This document shows, in pieces, positions 5,569-11,527 of a stretch of DNA of 15,584 nucleotides (its first letter is position 1; each line of letters opens with the position of its first letter). The notes under the pieces are model-generated. The model ran no database searches. It was not told the origin of the DNA and was given only the letters and a program-made list of their open reading frames with translations. A program made the translations under genes and the position numbers. The stretch is from Candidatus Magasanikbacteria bacterium RIFCSPHIGHO2_02_FULL_47_14 (GTDB lineage: Bacteria > Patescibacteriota > Patescibacteriia > Magasanikbacterales > UBA922), in the NCBI GenBank assembly GCA_001784275.1, contig MFQB01000035.1, positions 34,875 to 50,458 of the forward strand. The letters run 5' to 3'.

Positions 5569-6819
5569 TTATTCTTCCCGTAAAGCATTGATCGGGTCCA
5601 GTGACGCTGCTTTTTTGGCTGGGTAGAGTCCAAAAAATAAACCTACGAGCGTTGAAAAAGACACACTCAGCACTACGGAAAACCAGGAGATTGAAAACTC
5701 CCATGTAAGACCTTGCGACCGGGCGCCGAGGGAAATAAAAAAGGAAATCGCTGCTCCGATAACGATGCCAAACAAGCCCCCGATGACGGTAATGATAACC
5801 GCTTCGACCAAAAATTGAGACAAGATATTGCGGTCTGTAGCACCGACTGACTTTCGTAAGCCAACCTCAAAGGTTCTTTCAGCCACCGAGACGTACATCA
5901 CGTTCATAATTCCCACACCACCCACAATTAAAGAGATCGTTGCGAGTGCAACAAGAAGTCCGGTGATTCCTTTAAATATGGTGTCAACCAGAGAGAGTGC
6001 TTCGCTCATAGTGGTCACAGAAAAGTCGTCTTTGTCCGGGTTGGAAACGTTGTGTCGTTCTCTAATAACTCCACGGATTTCTTCTGCGACCGCCTCGGGG
6101 TTCGCTTCTTTTTTCATTTGGGCAATGATCCACAACACGTGACGCACGCCCATGATGTCTCTCTGGACTGTGGTAAGAGGAATGTAGATAATCTCGTCCA
6201 TGTTCATGAATGCCGTTGACCCAAGGGACTCCATAACGCCGGCGACTTCGTATGTTTTTCCGTCAATGGACACGGTTTTTCCTACCGCCTCATCGTTTCC
6301 AAATAAAATGTCCCGAATGTCTGAACCAAGGACCACAACATGCACCCCGCTTCGGTCGTCGGCGTCTGTAAAAAAGTCACCTTCCACTACTTCAGATTTG
6401 TCGATGCCATGGTACTCGGGGGTAACACCAAACACTGTCACTCTTTTTTTCTCTTGTGCGCGTGAAGCAACGACTTGGCTGGTAATTCCAGCGTATGCAG
6501 CATGTATGGCCGAGATATCTTTTACCGCTTCCATGTCATCTTGGGTCAGTGTTGTTATGGTCACTCCCCGTGCCAAGGCATTTGAGTTTTCCTGAGAATT
6601 TTTTTGAGTCGAGGGAATCTTGACCTCAATATCAATCCAGTTATCGCCAAACGACGAAACCTCGCTTAAAATCAGAGACTTCATGCCGTTGCCTGCAGAT
6701 AACACGATAATGACCATGGCAATTCCAATCATAATTCCGAAAACGGTCAAAGAACTTCGCGCCTTGGTTTTGCGAAAGGTTTGTAAGGCAAGGGTGAGAG
6801 GAAGAAGGCGTTTATTCAT
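5569..6819 (-). CDS. MacB/FtsX-type ABC transporter permease (second permease of the operon)
   Basis: This is the membrane subunit of a type VII (mechanotransmission) ABC system. The 416-residue product has the MacB layout. A first membrane helix lies near residues 22-43 (SLTVFGIMIGIAMVIIVLSAG), then a large extracytoplasmic MacB-PCD domain (about 50-280), and three C-terminal helices of the FtsX domain. The signature is GGVGIMNVMYVSVAERTFEVGLRKSVGA. The end YPAKKAASLDPINALREE is the usual tail. The ATG at 6819-6817 is preferred over an in-frame upstream start at 6870 because it yields a normal MacB N-terminus and overlaps the preceding permease stop by 8 nt, suggesting coupling. It is a paralogue of that neighbour; the two may form a heterodimer as LolC/LolE do. 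The cargo is unknown. Confidence 0.9.
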   Translation of the reverse strand: MNKRLLPLTLALQTFRKTKARSSLTVFGIMIGIAMVIIVLSAGNGMKSLILSEVSSFGDNWIDIEVKIPSTQKNSQENSNALARGVTITTLTQDDMEAVKDISAIHAAYAGITSQVVASRAQEKKRVTVFGVTPEYHGIDKSEVVEGDFFTDADDRSGVHVVVLGSDIRDILFGNDEAVGKTVSIDGKTYEVAGVMESLGSTAFMNMDEIIYIPLTTVQRDIMGVRHVLWIIAQMKKEANPEAVAEEIRGVIRERHNVSNPDKDDFSVTTMSEALSLVDTIFKGITGLLVALATISLIVGGVGIMNVMYVSVAERTFEVGLRKSVGATDRNILSQFLVEAVIITVIGGLFGIVIGAAISFFISLGARSQGLTWEFSISWFSVVLSVSFSTLVGLFFGLYPAKKAASLDPINALREE

Positions 6820-8038
6820 AGCGGAGCGCAACAATGGGGTCGAGCTTGGAAGCACGTCGTGCCGGAACAATGCCGAATACTAACCCGATACATGCTGCTG
6901 TGCCTAAACTTACCAGTACTGCCGGAAGTGAGATGACAAACGTATATGAGTAACCGAGTGAGTTGACGACAAGTGCGATGAGAAGTGAGATGACAACACC
7001 GGCGACAAGACCAACCACACCTCCAAGCAACGTAATCACAACGGTTTCAATAAGAAACTGCCGCAGAATGTCTGAGTCGCGCGCACCGGCAGCCTTCCGC
7101 AGGCCAATCTCTTTGGTTTTTTCTTTCACAGCAATCAGCATAATATTCATCACACCGACTCCGCCAACAAATAACGCAATAGCAGCAATTGCTACCAAAA
7201 AATAGCGGATCGCGTTGGTCACGGTAAGAATAATATCGAGCGCATCCGAGATGTTGCGAATGGAGAAGTCTTCTTCGCCATGTCGTTCAAGAAGTGTCTG
7301 ACGAACTTCTTCTACACTTTGATCGAGATACTGTTCGTCACTCACCTTCGCGCGTAAAAAAGAAACGTGACGAACTCCCAGGAGCCGGTCCTGAGCGACA
7401 GAAAGCGGAACCAGCGCTGCGTGATCAACGTCTTCAAATGGTGAACTTCCTTTGGGTTCCATGATGCCGATAACTCGAAAAGAGACGTCACCGAGCGTGA
7501 CTGTTTGGTTTAGTGCTGAGCTATTTCCAAAAATTTCTTCAGCCATCGACGAACCGAGCACCATGACTCTGGCCCCGGATTTTTCCTCTTCACTCGTAAA
7601 AAAAGCGCCGTCCGCGATAGTAACATTTTCTACCTCTGCGTAGCTTGGCAAGGTGCCGGTAAAGGTAACTGACTGCTGTGCACCTTTCCACGATAGAACC
7701 TTGTTTCCAGAGATATACGCGTTCACCGTTTTGAGATGTGTGACGTTTTGCGCGTTCAGAAGAGCTTCTCCGTCTTCGCGCGTGAGCGTTGTGACCATAA
7801 TTCCCATTGCCTGTGCCGGCGGTCCATCTTCCTCTGAGGCACCAGCTAAAATCGCGATTTGATCTGTGCCGCGAGTGGCAATTTGACTCACTATAATACT
7901 TTGCGCACCGGCGCCCACAGACATAACGAGAATCACGGCAAAAATACCAATGATAATGCCGAGCGTGGTAAGGAATGTGCGACGTTTTTGTACAAGAAGG
8001 TTTTTGAAAGCGATATGAAGAAGAGTAGTGAACGACAT
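6812..8038 (-). CDS. MacB/FtsX-type ABC transporter permease (first permease of the operon)
   Basis: The product is 408 residues of the same family as its downstream neighbour. It has an N-terminal helix TTLGIIIGIFAVILVMSVGAG, a periplasm-like MacB-PCD domain, and a C-terminal FtsX domain with the motif GGVGVMNIMLIAVKEKTKEIGLRKAAGA, two more helices, and the tail VPARRASKLDPIVALRYE. The start at 8038 (MSFTTLLHIAFKNLLVQKRR) is chosen over an in-frame start at 8068, which would overlap the ATPase gene and add an unrelated sequence. One base separates it from the ATPase stop. It lacks the fused ATPase domain of proteobacterial MacB; the ATPase is a separate gene. The two permeases share architecture but differ in the extracytoplasmic domain, which argues for a heterodimer. 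That is inference. Confidence 0.9.
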   Translation of the reverse strand: MSFTTLLHIAFKNLLVQKRRTFLTTLGIIIGIFAVILVMSVGAGAQSIIVSQIATRGTDQIAILAGASEEDGPPAQAMGIMVTTLTREDGEALLNAQNVTHLKTVNAYISGNKVLSWKGAQQSVTFTGTLPSYAEVENVTIADGAFFTSEEEKSGARVMVLGSSMAEEIFGNSSALNQTVTLGDVSFRVIGIMEPKGSSPFEDVDHAALVPLSVAQDRLLGVRHVSFLRAKVSDEQYLDQSVEEVRQTLLERHGEEDFSIRNISDALDIILTVTNAIRYFLVAIAAIALFVGGVGVMNIMLIAVKEKTKEIGLRKAAGARDSDILRQFLIETVVITLLGGVVGLVAGVVISLLIALVVNSLGYSYTFVISLPAVLVSLGTAACIGLVFGIVPARRASKLDPIVALRYE

Positions 8039-8039
8039 A

Positions 8040-8756
8040 TTATTTTTGCAACATGCCCTGTTTGGCAAAACGGCGGTTGGTTATTTGCGTATCTGACCCG
8101 ATGACACCATCTTTAATGCGAATTACTCGTTTAGCATGGTCAGCAGTGTCTTGTTCGTGGGTCACCATGACAATCGTACGTCCCTGGTCGTTAAAATTTT
8201 GAAGAATGGTAAGAATTTGATTGCCGGATTTTGAGTCGAGGTTCCCGGTTGGCTCGTCTGCAAATACAACGTCAGGATTATTAATAATGGCACGCGCAAT
8301 GGCGACACGTTGTTTTTCCCCACCGGACAGTTGGTTGGAAAGATGGTGTGTTCTGTGTTCGAGGCCAACCGCCTGGATTGCTGCGATTACCTTCTCTTCT
8401 TGAAATGGTTTGCGACTATATAAAAGTGGCAGCGCGACGTTGTCGAATACAGAGGTCCGTGGCAACAAGTAAAATGACTGGAACACAAACCCCACACGTT
8501 CGTTTCTCATGATAGCAAGCGCGTCACGGTCCAGCTGTGAAACATCCTGGCCGGAAAAAAGATAGGCACCGCTGCTTGGTTGGTCCAGAAACCCCAGGAT
8601 ATGCATCAGCGTCGATTTGCCAGACCCGCTCGGCCCCATTATCGCGACAAAGTCACCCTTTTCAATGGTAAGGTCGATGTCAGTCAACACCGAAGTTTCC
8701 ACATCGCCGTTGATGTATTTTTTTGAGAGGTTTTCTGTTTGGATGAGCGGGGACAT
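8040..8756 (-). CDS. ABC transporter ATP-binding protein, MacB/LolD class
   Basis: This is the cytoplasmic ATPase that powers the two permeases. All motifs are present in 238 residues: Walker [10 protein letters not shown] (41-49), Q-loop Q93 in [10 protein letters not shown], signature LSGGE (143-147), Walker B DVVFADEP (162-169) followed by the D-loop GNLDSKSG, and the switch histidine H200 in VMVTHEQD. The sequence [18 protein letters not shown] is typical of the LolD/MacB/FtsE group. Its start is 2 nt after the membrane-fusion-protein stop and its stop is 1 nt before the first permease, so the four genes are one operon. A weak purine-rich stretch (AGAAGAG) lies about 12 nt upstream of the ATG. 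Confidence 0.96.
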   Translation of the reverse strand: MSPLIQTENLSKKYINGDVETSVLTDIDLTIEKGDFVAIMGPSGSGKSTLMHILGFLDQPSSGAYLFSGQDVSQLDRDALAIMRNERVGFVFQSFYLLPRTSVFDNVALPLLYSRKPFQEEKVIAAIQAVGLEHRTHHLSNQLSGGEKQRVAIARAIINNPDVVFADEPTGNLDSKSGNQILTILQNFNDQGRTIVMVTHEQDTADHAKRVIRIKDGVIGSDTQITNRRFAKQGMLQK

Positions 8757-8758
8757 AG

Positions 8759-10603
8759 TTATTTTGTCTCTTCTTTCAAAAATGTAACCACTAGGTCACC
8801 TTCTGAAAGCCCGGAGGCAACCTCGATCAGGCCGTCATTACCGCGCAAACCTGTTGTAACTTCTTTTTCTTCGAACGAGCCTGTCTTTTGGTCTGTCACA
8901 ACGCGCACGATTTTCTTTCCATCTTTTTCCAGAATCGCACGTTGCGGAATTACGACGACGTTTTCTGCCTTGTCTGTAAAGACCTCTATGTTTGCAGTCA
9001 TGCCCGGTTTGATTGAGTGATTTTCTGGCAGGTTAACAAATGAAAGTTTTGTCTTGTAGTATACGACCCCGGAGATTTCTGTTTCTGCCGGGTCGACATG
9101 TTTTACAATAGCTTCAAATGAAGTGTCTTCACCCAGTGCGTCAAGTGTTACCTTTGCCATGTCATCCGGAGATATTTTTGCAACGTCAGCTTCAGAGATG
9201 TCAACTTCAACAGTCAATTCGGGCGACAGAATTGTCAGTACCGGAGTGTTCGCTGAGACGACCTCCCCCACTTCTACTGACAGCGTCGAGATCACACCAT
9301 CGACCATGGCAATGAGCTTTGTCTTTTCGTATTCTTTTGCGCGGTCAGCAACAATCGCCTGATTGCGTCGCACGTCGGCTTCGTACGAGGCAAGGTCAAT
9401 TGAACGAGGTGGTGCAACGACAGAGGCGTGCCCCGCCTGTGTTTGGAGAAGAGCCGCGCGCTGCACCGCAACCGCGGCCTCTGATTTTCTGACCTGGATT
9501 TCAGCATCTTGCTTCGCAGTCTCAACAGCAGTCTTTGCTTTGTCATAGGCGAGCTCGTATGAAGACAGTGAGTTTCGCGCTCCGTCAGTTGCTTGTTTTG
9601 AGGTTGTAAGACTGGCGGCAGCAGTGTTTACAGAACTTCGCGCGCTATCGATGTCAGACTTAAGAGAACTCAACTCTGACTCAGTGAGGTCGTCTCCGGA
9701 GATGGTTTTGTCAAGAAGTGCTCGCGTGTCGAGCAGCGCCTTTTGTGTTTTTTCAATAGCAGCTTCCACTGACTCGGTCTTTTGGTCCACAACCGTGTGT
9801 GGGGTGCTCTTGGTAAGTATTGTTACAGCATTTTCAACACTGTCAACCGATGTGCGAGCTTCTTTGTACGAAACCTCGGCACGAAATTTTGTATTTACGT
9901 CCAAGACGCCCAGAAGCGATTCAAATGCGTCGTTCGCGCTGCTGTTGTCGACGCCAAGAGTTTCGTCTGCAACACCTAGTTTTGACGATAGTGTCGCAAC
10001 CGTGCTTTTTAACGTATCGATTAAGTCCTCGTATGCGTCAGTGACGAGCTGACTGTCCTCCCCGCCCTGCACCAGCCGCAAGTTATTTTCTGCAGTGAGC
10101 AGGGTATTTTCTGCTTGCTCCACAGATGCGTTCGTCGACTGTTTGGTTTCTGTGAGAGCCGCTTCTGCTTGGGCAAGAGATGCCCGAGCCTGTTCAACAG
10201 TAGCGTTTGATTTTTGTCGCTCTTCGTTTGTTGCCCCGGCTATCTGTTGTGATAACACGGCACGTGCCGCGTCAAGGCTGGCTTTGACCTGGGCGAGGGC
10301 CAATGCTTCCTGTGTACCTTCTATAGATGCGATTACCTCTCCTTTACGAACTTGGTCTCCCACCTTTTTTAAAATAGAAGTCACGGCGCCGGTTTTTTGC
10401 CAGCCATACTCGACTTTGAGGGAGCTGACGACGGTCCCGGTCTCAGTCACTGACTGGGTGAGGGTTTGCCGCTTTGCTTCTGTGGTAGAGATTTCCGGTG
10501 GAGCCTTCTTTTGGCTCTTTGCCACAATACCACCTACCACAATCAGACCAATAACGGCAGGAATCCAGAATTTTTTGGTGCGAAACAGGTGTGGTATGGG
10601 CAT
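8759..10603 (-). CDS. HlyD/MacA-type membrane-fusion protein with an oversized helical hairpin
   Basis: This is the extracytoplasmic adaptor of the exporter, anchored by one helix (residues 12-28) after a short basic N-terminus. Order of parts: the first lipoyl half-motif (GAVTSILKKVGDQVRKGEVIASIE, about 72-95), a very long Ala/Ser/Glu/Lys-rich helical region (about 97-425), the second lipoyl half (VDGVISTLSVEVGEVVSANTPVLTIL, about 434-459), a beta-barrel domain (about 462-545, with IKPGMTANIEV), and a membrane-proximal domain (about 548-614). MacA-like proteins usually have about 370-400 residues. The 614 here come mostly from an extra segment at about 185-345 inside the hairpin. There is no cysteine. 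It heads the operon; no Shine-Dalgarno site precedes the ATG. The long hairpin could span a thick envelope layer in place of a TolC partner, which is inference. Confidence 0.88.
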   Translation of the reverse strand: MPIPHLFRTKKFWIPAVIGLIVVGGIVAKSQKKAPPEISTTEAKRQTLTQSVTETGTVVSSLKVEYGWQKTGAVTSILKKVGDQVRKGEVIASIEGTQEALALAQVKASLDAARAVLSQQIAGATNEERQKSNATVEQARASLAQAEAALTETKQSTNASVEQAENTLLTAENNLRLVQGGEDSQLVTDAYEDLIDTLKSTVATLSSKLGVADETLGVDNSSANDAFESLLGVLDVNTKFRAEVSYKEARTSVDSVENAVTILTKSTPHTVVDQKTESVEAAIEKTQKALLDTRALLDKTISGDDLTESELSSLKSDIDSARSSVNTAAASLTTSKQATDGARNSLSSYELAYDKAKTAVETAKQDAEIQVRKSEAAVAVQRAALLQTQAGHASVVAPPRSIDLASYEADVRRNQAIVADRAKEYEKTKLIAMVDGVISTLSVEVGEVVSANTPVLTILSPELTVEVDISEADVAKISPDDMAKVTLDALGEDTSFEAIVKHVDPAETEISGVVYYKTKLSFVNLPENHSIKPGMTANIEVFTDKAENVVVIPQRAILEKDGKKIVRVVTDQKTGSFEEKEVTTGLRGNDGLIEVASGLSEGDLVVTFLKEETK

Positions 10604-10641
10604 AAGAAAAGCAAAATTTATCTAGTTTTAGCCAAATTATT

Positions 10642-10669
10642 ATTATCACTCTTGTGAAAGGATTGACAA
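10642..10669 (-). promoter_or_regulatory. Possible promoter of the exporter operon
   Basis: On the minus strand, TTGTCA (10669-10664), a 16-nt spacer and GATAAT (10647-10642) each differ from the consensus by one base. Transcription would start about 30 nt before the ATG at 10603. The -35 overlaps, on the opposite strand, the -35 of the divergent GC-rich unit, so the two promoters could compete or be co-regulated. Confidence 0.45.
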
Positions 10670-10691
10670 AAGTGGTGTTTTCTGCTATACT
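10663..10691 (+). promoter_or_regulatory. Consensus promoter of the GC-rich small-peptide unit
   Basis: TTGACA (10663-10668), a 17-nt spacer and TATACT (10686-10691) are the same hexamers and spacing as the promoters of rpmH and of the leftmost GC-rich gene. The start site would be near 10698, giving a leader of about 94 nt before the ATG at 10792. The leader contains a small hairpin ATGCG-AGA-CGCAT (10728-10740). Confidence 0.75.
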
Positions 10692-10791
10692 ATGCGGTTC
10701 TCAATTGGATGGGCTACGGCCTCATCTATGCGAGACGCATCGCCACGACTTCGAACCCCGGATACGATCACCCTACGAAAGCGAGGTTTTC

Positions 10792-10986
10792 ATGAAGTGG
10801 CTTCTCATCTCCGCTCTCCTCGGTGCCGCCGGCGCGACTGCGACGATCAACCGGAGCTCGGGCGACAAGCCCGGCGCGGTGATCGGCGCGCACACCACCA
10901 GCGGCCAGGCGCTTGCCGACAACTTCGGCGAGCCGAAGGTCTGCCGGAACGGTAAGTACGCCGCCCCGGGTGGCGTCTGCCCCTGA
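10792..10986 (+). CDS. Small secreted peptide precursor with two cysteines (unknown function)
   Basis: I do not recognise a family. The 64-residue product begins with a clear signal peptide: MK, a hydrophobic run WLLISALLGAAGA, and a signal-peptidase-I-like ATA motif at 15-17. That would leave about 47 mature residues starting TINRSSGDKPG. The mature part is Gly/Ala-rich and ends EPKVCRNGKYAAPGGVCP. Cys51 and Cys63 could form a disulfide loop. The ATG is chosen because GCGAGG lies 5 nt upstream and the promoter is at 10663-10691; a longer frame from 10654 would start before the promoter. Third positions are almost all G or C, unlike the flanking genes. It is divergent from the exporter operon and has its own promoter and terminator. 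Being exporter cargo or a signalling peptide is speculation; being secreted is well supported. Confidence 0.65.
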   Translation: MKWLLISALLGAAGATATINRSSGDKPGAVIGAHTTSGQALADNFGEPKVCRNGKYAAPGGVCP

Positions 10987-11005
10987 GCGAGGCGCGGAGA
11001 CGGTC

Positions 11006-11047
11006 CCGGCGGCCTGCAGCATCCCACATGGGAGTGCAGGCCGCCGG
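11006..11047 (+). other. Long GC-rich hairpin downstream of the small-peptide gene
   Basis: A perfect 13-bp inverted repeat (11006-11018 and 11035-11047, arms CCGGCGGCCTGCA / TGCAGGCCGCCGG) encloses a second small stem TCCC / GGGA (11022-11025 and 11030-11033) with a 4-nt loop. It lies 19 nt after the stop codon. There is no T run behind it, so by itself it is not a typical terminator. It could protect the mRNA 3' end or slow ribosome-free polymerase before the terminator at 11069-11099. Confidence 0.6.
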
Positions 11048-11068
11048 AGACCAACACATTAACTTTTC

Positions 11069-11099
11069 AAGAACGACCGAGCTGGTTGTTTTTTGTTTG
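11069..11099 (+). terminator. Rho-independent terminator of the small-peptide unit
   Basis: A stem AACGACC (11072-11078) / GGTTGTT (11084-11090) with loop GAGCT contains one G-T pair and can be extended by A-T and G-T pairs into the T tract TTTTTTGTTT that follows. It closes a unit that starts at the promoter 10663-10691. Confidence 0.6.
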
Positions 11100-11105
11100 C
11101 TTACT

Positions 11106-11264
11106 GGTTGATAGGAGGCGTGTATGTTTCGAGGAAGCTTGCGCAGGCCGAGCGGGCATGGTTCCTCGAAACAATCGGGGAGAGCGAGGCCGAGCACGGA
11201 GCGACGCGCGGCACGCTGGGCCGCGTGATCGCGTTTCCGAGAGACGTACACGCCTCCTAATCAA
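11106..11264. ncRNA. Strongly self-complementary element, candidate three-way-junction RNA
   Basis: The outer arms pair perfectly over 13 bp, TAGGAGGCGTGTA (11112-11124) with TACACGCCTCCTA (11247-11259), and continue outward for 4 bp past one bulged A. Directly inside, TGTTTCGAGGAA (11125-11136) pairs perfectly with TTCCTCGAAACA (11162-11173), and GCTTGC / GCGGGC pair within it. The remaining part pairs TCGGGGA (11175-11181) with TTTCCGA (11234-11240, two G-T pairs) and contains a CGCGGC / GCCGCG hairpin. The result is a three-way junction. The strand is undecided, since the fold works on both. On the minus strand it would be the 3' UTR of the YggU-like gene, whose TAG stop lies in the outer arm. 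No known RNA family is recognised, and no clear promoter is seen. Confidence 0.45.
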
Positions 11265-11481
11265 TTTCAATGAGCTTCATCCGACTCGTCTCCCCTTTTA
11301 CAACCTGAATCCGCGACTTGGGGATGTTCCATGTTTCAGACAACAAATCAACCAATGCCTTATTCGCAGCCCCATCAACCGGCGGAGCGGTCAGGCGCAC
11401 CTTTATTGTATCATCATTCACAGTGCCAATCACCCGGTTCTGTTTTGCCCGGGGCACCACTTTTACTGTAATACGGCGCAT
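11257..11481 (-). CDS. YggU / DUF167 family protein
   Basis: This small conserved protein of unknown biochemical role belongs to the DUF167 (YggU) family. The 74-residue product matches the family's core: MRRITVKVVPRAKQNRVIG, IKVRLTAPPVDGAANKALVDLLSE, and IPKSRIQVVKGETSRMKLIEI. The length is normal for a single-domain member. The ATG at 11481 is the conventional start. A TTG at 11496 in the same frame has a GAGGGG 7 nt upstream and would add five residues, but it lies inside the terminator hairpin after the trigger factor gene. The gene lies 46 nt (30 nt if the TTG is used) downstream of trigger factor and is probably expressed by read-through past that hairpin. Its stop codon is part of the structured element at 11106-11264. 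Confidence 0.9.
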   Translation of the reverse strand: MRRITVKVVPRAKQNRVIGTVNDDTIKVRLTAPPVDGAANKALVDLLSETWNIPKSRIQVVKGETSRMKLIEID

Positions 11482-11495
11482 ACTTTGTGGCAACA

Positions 11496-11522
11496 AAATC
11501 CCCTCGCCAAGCGGGGGGATTT
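11496..11522 (-). terminator. Terminator or attenuator between trigger factor and the YggU-like gene
   Basis: On the minus strand AAATCCCC (11522-11515) pairs with GGGGATTT (11503-11496). Inside are a mismatch and a further short stem around a TTGG-like loop, with a short T-rich tail (TTTTGTT) after it. The arms resemble those of the rpmH terminator. It begins 5 nt after the trigger factor stop and its 3' end overlaps a possible TTG start of the next gene. Confidence 0.7.
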
Positions 11523-11527
11523 GAAAG

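Noticed and set aside
10698..10791. tRNA or known riboswitch in the leader (a TTCGAAC motif resembling a T loop is present)
   Set aside because: The bases around TTCGAAC do not pair as a T arm and no acceptor or anticodon stems can be drawn; no recognised riboswitch core is seen.
10692..10955. 87-codon plus-strand frame beginning at the end of the -10 element
   Set aside because: The expected start of transcription is downstream of its ATG, its product is Arg-rich and compositionally like an out-of-frame GC-rich reading, and it overlaps the better-supported secreted peptide.
10654..10986. Longer in-frame version of the small-peptide gene starting at 10654 (110 codons)
   Set aside because: The start precedes the promoter (10663-10691). 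The signal peptide would be buried, and the ATG at 10792 has a Shine-Dalgarno site.
10663..11260. Assembly chimera explaining the GC-rich stretch
   Set aside because: Not excluded, but the unit is complete with promoter, gene and terminator. The structured element's outer arm also runs seamlessly into the YggU-like gene, which argues against a random join.
11106..11264. Integron attC site or insertion-sequence terminal repeats
   Set aside because: No GTTRRRY/RYYYAAC core sites, no transposase or integrase gene, and no clear target-site duplication beside the arms.
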